In this document: one piece after another, positions 5,840-11,952 of the stretch
Numbering within the stretch: position 1 is the first letter of the stretch
Layout: every line of letters begins with the position of its first letter
NCBI GenBank assembly: GCA_035559315.1
Contig: DATMBJ010000066.1
Location: forward strand, 1 to 11,952
Origin: DATLZM01 sp035559315
GTDB taxonomy: Bacteria; Actinomycetota; UBA4738; HRBIN12
Length of the DNA stretch: 11,952 nucleotides
Direction of reading: 5' to 3'
The notes under the pieces: model-generated
What the model was told of the DNA's origin: nothing
Database searches by the model: none
Seen by the model: only the letters and a program-made list of their open reading frames with translations
Translations under genes and position numbers: made by a program

Positions 5840-6463
5840 ATGAGTCAGGTCAACCTGCTCCCGCCGGAGATCCGCGAGCGGCAGCGGATCCGGCGGCTCA
5901 CGTCGCTCGTGGCGCTGGCCGGGGTGGTCGTCCTGGCCGGCATCGGGTTCCTCTACGGCGTGCAGGCCCTCACGCTGTCCCAGGTGCGGGAGGACCTGCG
6001 GGCCCAGGAGGCGGTGAACTCGCAGCTCCAGGCGGAGATCGCGAGCCTCCAGCGGTTCGCCGACCTCCAGGCCGAGCTGCGCGAGAAGCAGGCCCTGGTG
6101 GGCGAGGTGTTCGCGAACGAGGTCTCCTGGTCGGGCGCGCTCCTCGACCTGTCGCGGGTGATCCCCGCGGACGCCTACCTCACCGGGATGACCGCCCAGC
6201 TCTCGGTCCAGACCGGGCAGCCGGCCGAGCCCACCCCCGAGGGGGCCCAGCTGATCGGGAGCATCACGTTCGACGGGGTCGTGGCCGACATCGACACGCT
6301 GGCCGACTGGCTGACCCGGCTCGAGGGGGTCCGGGGCTGGGTGAACGCCTGGGCCTCGAACGCCACCGAGACCGAGCCCTTCAGCGGGCACTACACGTTC
6401 TCCTCGGGCGTCGACCTCTCCGTCGACGCGGTCACCCGGCGCGGGGCGGGGGGTCGGTCGTGA
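5840..6463 (+). CDS. pilN: Type IV pilus assembly protein PilN
   Basis: A 207-aa bitopic inner-membrane protein. The conserved cytoplasmic tail begins MSQVNLLPPEIRER, whose NLLP motif (5-8) is the known docking site for PilM. One transmembrane helix spans about 21-42, a coiled coil about 45-90 follows, then a ferredoxin-like outer domain (95-200). ATG 5840 follows a strong ribosome site (GAGGAGG, 5828-5834) that overlaps the pilM stop. It ends in a GTGA overlap with pilO. In characterised systems PilN and PilO heterodimerise through their coiled coils and outer domains to connect PilM with the pilus machinery. No unusual residues stand out. Confidence 0.92.
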   Translation: MSQVNLLPPEIRERQRIRRLTSLVALAGVVVLAGIGFLYGVQALTLSQVREDLRAQEAVNSQLQAEIASLQRFADLQAELREKQALVGEVFANEVSWSGALLDLSRVIPADAYLTGMTAQLSVQTGQPAEPTPEGAQLIGSITFDGVVADIDTLADWLTRLEGVRGWVNAWASNATETEPFSGHYTFSSGVDLSVDAVTRRGAGGRS

Positions 6464-7074
6464 ACCGGCGGGGCCCGATCGTCGCCGGGGCCGCGGTGGC
6501 GGTGCTCGCCCTCCTGGCCGTCCTCCTCCTCCTGCTGCCGAAGATGCGGGAGGTGGGGGAGGCGAGGGAGCAGCTGGCCGCGGCCCAGGACCAGGAGCAG
6601 AGCCTGCAGAACCAGCTCCGGGCGCTCCAGGAGGCCCGGGAGGAGGCCCCCCGGGTCCGCGACGCGATCCGGCGGCTCGACACCCAGGTGCCCCCCACGG
6701 CCGACCTGCCCGGGATGATCCGCCTGCTCGCGGGGGCCGCCGACCGCGCGGCGGTGGACTTCTTCTCGGTGGCCCCGGGGACCCCCACCGCCGCCGAGGC
6801 CGGCTTCTCGGTCGTGCCCGCCCAGATCCAGGTCACCGGGGGGTACTTCTCGCTCGACGAGTTCCTCTACCGGCTCGAGACCCTGCCCCGGGCGGTGAAG
6901 GTCACGAGCCTGCAGATCTCGCCCGGCGGCGGGGAGGGCCAGGCCGCCCCGGCCGGGCTCTCGATGCAGCTGTCCGTGGAGTTCTACACCACCGACGTGA
7001 GCGCCGGCCCCGGGTCGGTCCCCGGCCCGACGGAGGGCGCCGCGGCGGCCGCGACGGTCCCCGCAGGAGGCTGA
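6460..7074 (+). CDS. pilO: Type IV pilus assembly protein PilO
   Basis: A 204-aa partner of PilN. A very short basic N-terminus (MNRRGP) precedes one transmembrane helix (about 7-27), a Glu/Gln-rich coiled coil (30-75) and a C-terminal ferredoxin-like domain (80-178) that includes QIQVTGGYFSLDEFLYRLETLPR (123-145), a PilO hallmark stretch. The last 25 residues are a low-complexity Ala/Gly/Pro tail. The start GTG 6460 overlaps the pilN stop by 4 nt (GTGA), showing translational coupling. Primary sequence conservation is weak in PilO generally; the call rests on topology, the conserved stretch and the pilM-pilN context. Confidence 0.9.
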   Translation: MNRRGPIVAGAAVAVLALLAVLLLLLPKMREVGEAREQLAAAQDQEQSLQNQLRALQEAREEAPRVRDAIRRLDTQVPPTADLPGMIRLLAGAADRAAVDFFSVAPGTPTAAEAGFSVVPAQIQVTGGYFSLDEFLYRLETLPRAVKVTSLQISPGGGEGQAAPAGLSMQLSVEFYTTDVSAGPGSVPGPTEGAAAAATVPAGG

Positions 7075-7080
7075 GCCGAG

Positions 7081-7641
7081 ATGCCCCTCTCCCCCCGCGA
7101 CCGACGCGCGCTCACGATCCTCGGCGCCGTCGCCGGCGCCGCCCTGGTGTTCTTCCTCGTGACGAGGCTCCTGGGAGGGGGCGGCGAGGAGGTGGCGCTG
7201 CCCGAGGCCCCGGCCGGCAGCCCGGCGCCTCCCGCGAGCCCCACGCCGACGCCCCGCGAGACCCCGCCGCCCGTGCTCAACTTCACCGGCCGCGACCCCT
7301 TCTCGCCGCCTCCGGTGCTGGTGAGCCCGAGCCCGGGCGGTGGGGTCAGCCCCTCCCCGGGGGTCAGCCCGTCGCCGGGCGCCACGGCGTCGCCGACCGC
7401 GACCCCGACGGCGCCGGCCGGGTCGAGCGGGACCGTCGGCGGCCACACCGTGGTCCTCATCGACACGTTCACCCGGGGCGGGGAGCGGATGGCCCAGGTG
7501 GAGGTGGACGGCACGGTCTACACGGTGGCCGAGGGCGAGCGGTTCGCCCAGGGCTTCGAGCTCGTCGCGGTCTCCGGCGACTGCGTCGACCTCCTGTTCG
7601 GCGACGAGTCCCGCACGCTCTGCGTGGCGGAGCTGAAGTAG
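7081..7641 (+). CDS. PilP/GspC-like pilus assembly protein with Pro/Ser-rich linker
   Basis: A 186-aa protein starting at ATG 7081 after AGGAGG (7065-7070), 6 nt behind pilO. It has one N-terminal transmembrane helix (about 11-30), a Pro/Ser/Thr-rich linker (35-118) with GRDPF at 70-74, and a compact C-terminal domain (122-186) rich in beta residues (VVLIDTF, AQVEVDGTVYTV, FELVAVSGDCVDLLF). This layout is that of PilP and of the GspC HR domain, where an N-terminal anchor, a flexible linker and a DPF motif precede a small beta domain. C168 and C181 could form a disulfide. In diderms this domain touches the PilQ/GspD secretin; here no secretin gene follows. It is not a lipoprotein, unlike classical PilP. 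The PilP-like label is inferred from layout and position. Confidence 0.75.
   Translation: MPLSPRDRRALTILGAVAGAALVFFLVTRLLGGGGEEVALPEAPAGSPAPPASPTPTPRETPPPVLNFTGRDPFSPPPVLVSPSPGGGVSPSPGVSPSPGATASPTATPTAPAGSSGTVGGHTVVLIDTFTRGGERMAQVEVDGTVYTVAEGERFAQGFELVAVSGDCVDLLFGDESRTLCVAELK
7321..7380 (+). repeat. VSPSPG tandem repeat in the PilP-like linker
   Basis: Three copies of an 18-nt unit encoding VSPSPG lie within 60 nt, with a Gly-Gly insertion after the first. The repeat is in frame, so gain or loss of a unit would change linker length without frameshift. It resembles flexible Pro/Ser spacers in envelope-anchored proteins. Confidence 0.7.
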
Positions 7642-7678
7642 CGTCCGGCGCCGCGTTCGGGGGGAGCGGTCGCCGGCC

Positions 7679-7711
7679 CGGAGGGCGGTCCCGTCCCGGG
7701 GCCGCCCTCCG
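7679..7711 (+). terminator. Strong hairpin terminator after the pil operon
   Basis: CGGAGGGCGG (7679-7688) pairs perfectly with CCGCCCTCCG (7702-7711). The loop can extend the stem by one T-G wobble and three C-G pairs, leaving a 5-nt loop (GTCCC). It lies 37 nt after the stop of the PilP-like gene and upstream of the aroC promoter. No U-run follows, which is common for actinobacterial terminators, so intrinsic termination is plausible but less certain than for a classical site. Confidence 0.6.
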
Positions 7712-7766
7712 CCAACCCCGCGCCGGGGGGCCGGCCGGGCGGCCCGGGGCGCCCGGGGCCGGGCCC

Positions 7767-7772
7767 TATGAT
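7767..7772 (+). promoter_or_regulatory. TATGAT -10 box of a leaderless aroC transcript
   Basis: TATGAT is a near-consensus -10 in otherwise extremely GC-rich DNA. It ends 6 nt before GTG 7779, so transcription would start at that codon. There is no Shine-Dalgarno before it, and the upstream 40 bp is nearly all G and C with no -35 match. The layout -10, six or seven bases, RTG is typical of leaderless genes in actinobacteria. Confidence 0.7.
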
Positions 7773-7778
7773 GTGGCC

Positions 7779-8933
7779 GTGCTCCGCATGCTCACGGCCG
7801 GCGAGTCGCACGGGAGGGGCCTGGTCGCCGTCCTCGAGGGCCTCCCGGCCGGTGTGCCCATCTCCCGCAAGGAGCTGGCCGGCGAGCTGGCGCGCCGCCG
7901 CCACGGCTACGGGCGGAGCGGGAGGCAGAAGCTCGAGGCCGACCGGTTCGAGATCCTCTCCGGGGTCCGCCACGGCCGGACCCTGGGGAGCCCCATCGCG
8001 GTCACGATCGAGAACGCCGAGTGGGAGGAGAAGTACCGGGACCTGATGGCGGTGGAGGGGGAGCCCGACCCGGCCCGGAAGCTCACCCGTCCCCGGCCCG
8101 GCCACGCCGACCTCGCCGGGGTGCAGAAGTACGGGTTCGACGACGTCCGCAACGTGCTGGAGCGGGCGAGCGCGCGGGAGACCGTGGCCCGGGTCGCCGC
8201 CGGCTGCCTGTGCAAGGCGTTCCTGGCCGAGCTCGGGATCCGCGTGGTGTCCCACGTCGTGCGGATCGGGCGGGCGGCGGTCCCGGCCCGGATGCGCCCC
8301 CCGGGCCCGGAGGACCTCGAGGCCGTGGACGCCTCGCCGGTGCGCTGCTTCGACGCGGCCACCTCGGCGCGGATGGTCGAGGAGATCGACCGGGCGATGG
8401 CCGAGCGCGACACCCTGGGCGGGGTGTTCGAGGTCCTGGCCTACGGGTGCCCGCCGGGCCTCGGCTCCCACGTGCACTACGACCGCAAGCTCGACGCCCG
8501 CCTGGCGCTCGCGCTCATGAGCATCCAGTCGGTGAAGGGGGTGGAGGTGGGCGACGGGTTCGCCGTGGCCGCCCGGCGGGGCTCCACGGCGCAGGACGAG
8601 ATCGTGCTCGAGGGCGGGCGGCTCGCCCGGGCCTCGGCCCGGGCCGGCGGGATCGAGGGCGGGATGAGCACCGGCCAGCCGATCCGGGTCCGGGCGGCGA
8701 TGAAGCCGATCTCGACCCTGCCCCGTCCGCTCGCGACCGTCGACCTCGCCACCGGGGAGCGGGACGTCGCGATCACCCAGCGGACCGACACCTGCTCGGT
8801 GCCGGCGGGGGCGGTCGTGGGGGAGGCGGCCGTCGCGCTGGTGCTGGCCGACGCCGTCCTCGAGAAGTTCGGGGGCGACTCGCTCCCCGAGACCCGCCGG
8901 AACCTCGCGGCGTACCTGGAGGGCCTGCCGTGA
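7779..8933 (+). CDS. aroC: Chorismate synthase AroC
   Basis: A 384-aa enzyme that converts 5-enolpyruvylshikimate 3-phosphate to chorismate using reduced FMN, the last step of the shikimate pathway. Signatures are complete: MLRMLTAGESHG (His11), RRRHGYGR (Arg40, Arg46), TRPRPGHADLAG (His109), the RNVLERASARET stretch (124-135), GIEGGMSTGQPI (291-302), KPISTLP (309-315) and RTDTCSVPA (335-343). GTG 7779 is preferred over the in-frame GTG 7773 because it gives the usual actinobacterial N-terminus MLR-LTAGESHG and lies 6 nt behind a TATGAT box. If 7773 is used the protein gains two residues. It is the first gene of a compact shikimate operon and overlaps aroK by GTGA. The length is normal for the long form of the family. 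Confidence 0.96.
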   Translation: MLRMLTAGESHGRGLVAVLEGLPAGVPISRKELAGELARRRHGYGRSGRQKLEADRFEILSGVRHGRTLGSPIAVTIENAEWEEKYRDLMAVEGEPDPARKLTRPRPGHADLAGVQKYGFDDVRNVLERASARETVARVAAGCLCKAFLAELGIRVVSHVVRIGRAAVPARMRPPGPEDLEAVDASPVRCFDAATSARMVEEIDRAMAERDTLGGVFEVLAYGCPPGLGSHVHYDRKLDARLALALMSIQSVKGVEVGDGFAVAARRGSTAQDEIVLEGGRLARASARAGGIEGGMSTGQPIRVRAAMKPISTLPRPLATVDLATGERDVAITQRTDTCSVPAGAVVGEAAVALVLADAVLEKFGGDSLPETRRNLAAYLEGLP

Positions 8934-9427
8934 TCCTGTACCTGATCGGCCCGCCGGGCTCGGGGAAGTCCACGGTCGGGCGGATCGTGGCGGACCGGCT
9001 CGGGGTGCCGTTCGTGGACCTCGACGCCGAGATCGAGCGGGAGGAGGGCCGCCCGGTGGCGCGGATCTTCGCCGAGGACGGCGAGGAGCGGTTCCGGGAG
9101 CTCGAGGCGAAGAAGCTCGCCGAGGTGGCGGCGTCGGACCCCGCCGTCGTGGCCTGTGGCGGGGGGATCGTGCTGGAGCCGGCGAACCGGGTCACGCTCC
9201 GGGCGACCGGCACCGTGGTCTACCTCCACGCCCCCCTCGAGGTCCTCCGGGAGCGGGTCCCCCCGGCCGAGGACCGGCCCCTGATCCGCCGGGAGGGCGA
9301 CCTCGAGCGGCTCCTCGCCGAGCGCGAGCCGCTCTACCGGGAGTTCGCGGCGCACGTCGTGGACGCCTCGGGGCCGCCCGAGGAGGTCGCCGCGAGGGTC
9401 GAGGACGAGCTCCGGTGGCGGGCGTAG
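8930..9427 (+). CDS. aroK: Shikimate kinase AroK
   Basis: A 165-aa P-loop kinase that phosphorylates shikimate at the 3-hydroxyl with ATP. Walker A is GPPGSGKST (7-15). Shikimate-binding residues are present as D32 in VDLD, R56 in RFRELE and the GGG at 77-79. The lid carries R116 in EDRPLI, and R132 precedes EPLYRE. The start is GTG 8930, four bases inside the aroC end (GTGA), and its 3' end overlaps aroB by 13 nt if aroB starts at 9415. The length is normal for the family. It acts between AroE and AroA, whose genes are not in the window. Confidence 0.95.
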   Translation: MILYLIGPPGSGKSTVGRIVADRLGVPFVDLDAEIEREEGRPVARIFAEDGEERFRELEAKKLAEVAASDPAVVACGGGIVLEPANRVTLRATGTVVYLHAPLEVLRERVPPAEDRPLIRREGDLERLLAEREPLYREFAAHVVDASGPPEEVAARVEDELRWRA

Positions 9428-10545
9428 GGCCCCGGGCCGGGGCCACCCGGGACGCCGTCCGCCGGGTGCCGGTGCCGGTGCCGGGGCGGGGCTACGAGGT
9501 CCTGGTGGGGACCGGGCTCCTGGGGCGGGCCGGCGAGCTCCTGCCCGCCCTGCCCGGGGCCGAGCGGGCCTTCGTGGTCTCCGACCGCGCCGTCGCCGAC
9601 CGCTGGTTCGAGCCCCTGGCCCGGTCCCTCGAGGCCCGGGGGCTCCCGGCCCTCCTGCTCACGGTGCCCGAGGGGGAGGACGCCAAGACCCTGGCCGTGG
9701 CCACGGCCCTCTGGCGGCAGCTGGCGGCGCAGGCCGCGCACCGCGACGACGTGGTGCTCGCCCTGGGCGGCGGCGCGGTGGGGGACCTCGCGGGGTTCGT
9801 GGCCGCCACCTACATGCGGGGCCTGCCCTGCGTCCAGGTCCCCACCACCCTCACGGCCCAGGTCGACGCGGCGATCGGGGGGAAGTGCGCCGTGAACCTC
9901 CCCGAGGGGAAGAACCTGGTGGGGGTGTTCGCCCAGCCCGTCGCGGTCCTGGCCGACGTGGCGACGCTCTCCACGCTCCCCGGGCGCGAGTACCGCTCGG
10001 GCCTCGCCGAGGTCGCGAAGTACGCGCTCGCCCTCGATCCCGAGCTGCTCGGCGCGCTCGAGGCCGACCCCGGCCCGGTCCTCGCCCGGGACCCCGGGGC
10101 GCTCGAGGAGCTCGTGGCGCGGTGCGCGGCCGCCAAGGCCGCCACGGTCGCCGCCGACGAGCGCGACGCCGGGCCCCGACTGGTCCTCAACTACGGCCAC
10201 ACCCTCGGCCACGCCCTTGAGCGCCTGGAGGCCTTCGCCGGCCGCACCCACGGGGAGGCGGTCGCCGTGGGGATGGTCTTCGCGGCCCGCCTCTCGGAGG
10301 CCCTGGGGCTCGCGCCGGCCGGGCTCGCCGCCCGCCACGCCCGGCTCCTGTCCTCGCTCGGGCTCGAGGTGGGCGGGGAGCTGCCCGCCCCCGACCTGGT
10401 CCTCGGGGCCATGCGGCTCGACAAGAAGTACCGGGGCGGCATCCGGTTCGTCCTCCTCGAGGACGTGGGCCGGCCCCGGGTGGTGGAGGACGTGCCGGAG
10501 GACCTGGTCCGCCGGGTCCTGGCCGGGATGCGGGGGGCGGGGTGA
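9415..10545 (+). CDS. aroB: 3-Dehydroquinate synthase AroB
   Basis: A 376-aa NAD- and zinc-dependent enzyme that converts DAHP to 3-dehydroquinate, the second step of the shikimate pathway. Motifs seen: the Gly-rich nucleotide stretch LALGGGAVGDLAGFVAATYMRG (116-137), PTTLTAQVDAAIGGK (143-157), NLPEGKNLVG (161-170), and zinc ligands E199 in SGLAEVAKY, H262 in NYGHTLGH and H279 in HGEAVAVGM. After GGK157 the usual Thr-Gly is Cys-Ala here, a change outside the metal ligands. The start is uncertain: GTG 9415 overlaps aroK by 13 nt, while GTG 9466, at the start of a tandem GTGCCG triplet, would remove a 17-residue leader of no obvious family match. The gene ends in a GTGA overlap with aroQ. Confidence 0.94.
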   Translation: MAGVGPRAGATRDAVRRVPVPVPGRGYEVLVGTGLLGRAGELLPALPGAERAFVVSDRAVADRWFEPLARSLEARGLPALLLTVPEGEDAKTLAVATALWRQLAAQAAHRDDVVLALGGGAVGDLAGFVAATYMRGLPCVQVPTTLTAQVDAAIGGKCAVNLPEGKNLVGVFAQPVAVLADVATLSTLPGREYRSGLAEVAKYALALDPELLGALEADPGPVLARDPGALEELVARCAAAKAATVAADERDAGPRLVLNYGHTLGHALERLEAFAGRTHGEAVAVGMVFAARLSEALGLAPAGLAARHARLLSSLGLEVGGELPAPDLVLGAMRLDKKYRGGIRFVLLEDVGRPRVVEDVPEDLVRRVLAGMRGAG

Positions 10546-10976
10546 AGGTCCTGTTCCTGTTCGGCCCCAACCTCGGCGCGCTCGGCCGCCGCGACCCCGA
10601 GCGCTACGGCACCAGGACGCTCCCCGAGATCATGGCGGAGGTGGAGGGGCGGGCCGCCGCCCTCGGCCACGAGGTCGCCTGGCGGCGGTCGGACCACGAG
10701 GGGGAGCTCGTGGGCTGGCTCCTCGACGCGGCCGGGGAGGGGTTCGAGGCCGTCGTGCTGAACCCGGGGGCCCTGGGGCACTACTCCTACGCGCTCCGGG
10801 ACGCGGTCGAGGCGAGCGGGCTCCCGGTGATCGAGGTCCACATGACGAACGTGCACGCCCGCGAGGACTTCCGCCGCCGCTCGGTGATCGCCGAGGTCTG
10901 CCGGGGGAGCATCGTGGGGTTCGGGGCCGGCTCCTACCACCTCGCGCTGGAGGCGCTCGCGTGGACCACGCGCTGA
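10542..10976 (+). CDS. aroQ: Type II 3-dehydroquinate dehydratase AroQ
   Basis: A 144-aa protein of the dodecameric type II dehydroquinase family, which makes 3-dehydroshikimate. By comparison with the mycobacterial enzyme, catalytic and binding residues are kept: N10 in GPN, R17 and Y22 (RRDPERYG), N74 in NPG, H80, D87 in LRDA, E98 and H100 in IEVH, and R111 in EDFR. Some normally conserved surroundings differ: FGPNLGAL instead of NGPNL-x-L, GHYSYALRDA instead of THTSVALRDA, and FRRRS instead of FRHHS. It starts with GTG 10542, overlapping aroB by GTGA, and overlaps the downstream peptidase gene by 16 nt. The enzyme is likely active; the family call is firm. Confidence 0.93.
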   Translation: MKVLFLFGPNLGALGRRDPERYGTRTLPEIMAEVEGRAAALGHEVAWRRSDHEGELVGWLLDAAGEGFEAVVLNPGALGHYSYALRDAVEASGLPVIEVHMTNVHAREDFRRRSVIAEVCRGSIVGFGAGSYHLALEALAWTTR

Positions 10977-11952
10977 GGCGGGAGCGCCTGGCGGCGGAGC
11001 TCCGGGCCCGGGGGCTCGACGCCCTCCTCGTCACCCGGCTCCCCAACGTCCGCTACCTCACGGGGTTCACCGGCTCCAACGGGCAGGTGGTGGTGGCCGC
11101 CGAAGGGCGGGCCGTGCTCCTCACCGACGGCCGCTACGAGGGCCAGGCCGCCCGCGAGGCGCCGGACCTCGAGCGCCGGGTCTCCCGGGACGGGGCCCTG
11201 GCCCCGGCGGCGCTCGAGGCGGCCCGGGCCCTTGGGGCCGCGCGGCTCGCCTTCGAGGCGACCCTCGCCTACCGGGAGGCCCGGGAGCTCGAGGAGCGGG
11301 CCGACGGGCTCGAGGTGAGGGCGGCCGAGGGGGTCGTGGAGCGCCTCCGCTGGGAGAAGGACCCGGACGAGCTCCGGGCCCTGGAGCGGGCGCAGGAGCT
11401 CACCGACCTCGCGTTCGAGCGGCTGCCGGGGCTGCTCCGGGAGGGGGTGAGCGAGCGGGAGGTCGGCCTCGAGCTCGAGGTCGCGGTCCGCCGGGCCGGG
11501 GCGGAGGCCCTCGCCTTCGACCCCATCGTGGCCTTCGGCGAGCACGCCGCCGAGCCGCACCACCGGCCCTGCGACCGGTCGCTGCGGCGGGGCGACGTCG
11601 TGAAGGTGGACCTCGGGGCCCGGGCCTCGGGCTACCACGCCGACATGACCCGGACGCTGGCCTTCGGGGAGCCGCCCGCGGAGCTCCACGACCTCCACGC
11701 GCTCGTCGCGCGGGCCCAGGCGGCGGGGCTCGCGGCCCTCCGGGCCGGGGCGACCGCGGGCGAGGTCGACGCGGCCGCGCGCGGCGTGATCGCCGGGGCC
11801 GGGCTCGGGGAGCGGTTCCCCCACGGGCTCGGCCACGGCGTGGGCCTCGAGATCCACGAGGGGCCGTGGCTCCGGCCCGGGGGGGCCGAGCCGGTCCCGG
11901 CGGGGGCCGTGGTCACCGTGGAGCCCGGCGTGTACGTTCCTGGGCTCGGCGG
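10961..11952 (+). CDS. Xaa-Pro aminopeptidase/dipeptidase, M24 family (3'-truncated)
   Basis: A frame open from GTG 10961 to the right edge gives 330 residues with no stop. The N-terminal creatinase-like domain contains LLVTRLPNVRYLTGFTGSNG (22-41), and the C-terminal pita-bread domain carries metal ligands D217 (KVDLGA), D228 (HADMTRT), H292 (GLGHGVGL) and E321 (TVEPGVY). The final Glu ligand lies beyond the edge. EPHHRP (198-203) supplies the usual active-site His. The enzyme removes residues next to proline and uses two metal ions. It starts 16 nt inside aroQ. The aro block followed by this peptidase matches the mycobacterial order aroF-aroK-aroB-aroD-pepQ-efp, so efp may follow. Whether it is PepP or PepQ cannot be told from the fragment. 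Confidence 0.9.
   Translation, partial: MDHALRRERLAAELRARGLDALLVTRLPNVRYLTGFTGSNGQVVVAAEGRAVLLTDGRYEGQAAREAPDLERRVSRDGALAPAALEAARALGAARLAFEATLAYREARELEERADGLEVRAAEGVVERLRWEKDPDELRALERAQELTDLAFERLPGLLREGVSEREVGLELEVAVRRAGAEALAFDPIVAFGEHAAEPHHRPCDRSLRRGDVVKVDLGARASGYHADMTRTLAFGEPPAELHDLHALVARAQAAGLAALRAGATAGEVDAAARGVIAGAGLGERFPHGLGHGVGLEIHEGPWLRPGGAEPVPAGAVVTVEPGVYVPGLG

Noticed and set aside
4708..5841. Long minus-strand open frame opposite pilM (377 codons), and similar long frames at 3382-4419, 6391-7446, 7518-8477 and 9334-10338
   Set aside because: They mirror genes with clear family motifs, have Arg/Gly/Pro/His-rich nonsense composition and no recognisable domain. Stops are rare in alternate frames of very GC-rich DNA.
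7740..7766. Dense CCCGGGG inverted and direct repeats before the aroC -10 box
   Set aside because: Runs of G and C of this kind arise readily in such GC-rich intergenic DNA; no clear unit or symmetry beyond short palindromes.

Overview
The window is very GC-rich chromosomal DNA in which every gene runs on the plus strand. Several features point to a member of the Actinomycetota, perhaps a less-studied class: strong preference for G or C at third codon positions, many GTG starts, two start codons placed directly behind TANNNT -10 hexamers in the manner of leaderless mRNAs, and the block aroC-aroK-aroB-aroQ-Xaa-Pro peptidase, which matches the mycobacterial order. The taxon is inferred from these traits and not proven.

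Region 1 (2-4284) is the pilin-maturation part of a type IV pilus locus. It holds the C-terminal part of a large PilV-like surface or minor pilin protein, a PilW/PulJ-like prepilin with a normal processing site and Glu+5, a PilX/GspK-like prepilin that lacks Glu+5 and carries beta-solenoid repeats, and the prepilin peptidase PilD, which processes such prepilins. The major pilin, PilB/PilT ATPases and PilC platform are not in the window.

Region 2 (4285-4570) is a 286-bp gap, less GC-rich than its surroundings in its middle part. It contains a good sigma70-type promoter (TTGACA-N17-TACGGT), a TTACATCTATGTAA palindrome, four copies of ACATCT/AGATGT, and a leader with competing hairpins.

Region 3 (4571-7641) reads as one operon: a 69-aa excisionase/BldC-type winged helix-turn-helix protein, then PilM, PilN, PilO and a PilP/GspC-like protein. 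These would form the inner-membrane alignment complex of the pilus. No PilQ secretin is present. A strong hairpin without a U-tract closes the operon.

Region 4 (7767-11952) starts at a TATGAT box 6 nt before the aroC start. It continues as a tightly overlapping shikimate operon (aroC, aroK, aroB, aroQ) and ends in a truncated M24 family Xaa-Pro peptidase. The pil-aro neighbourhood recalls the pilMNOPQ-aroKB arrangement of gammaproteobacteria.

I see no mobile elements, CRISPR arrays, tRNA or rRNA genes. Most of the window is recognisable. The less ordinary parts are the pilin-like proteins, the control region ahead of the HTH-pilM operon, and the PilP-like protein in an apparently secretin-less locus.
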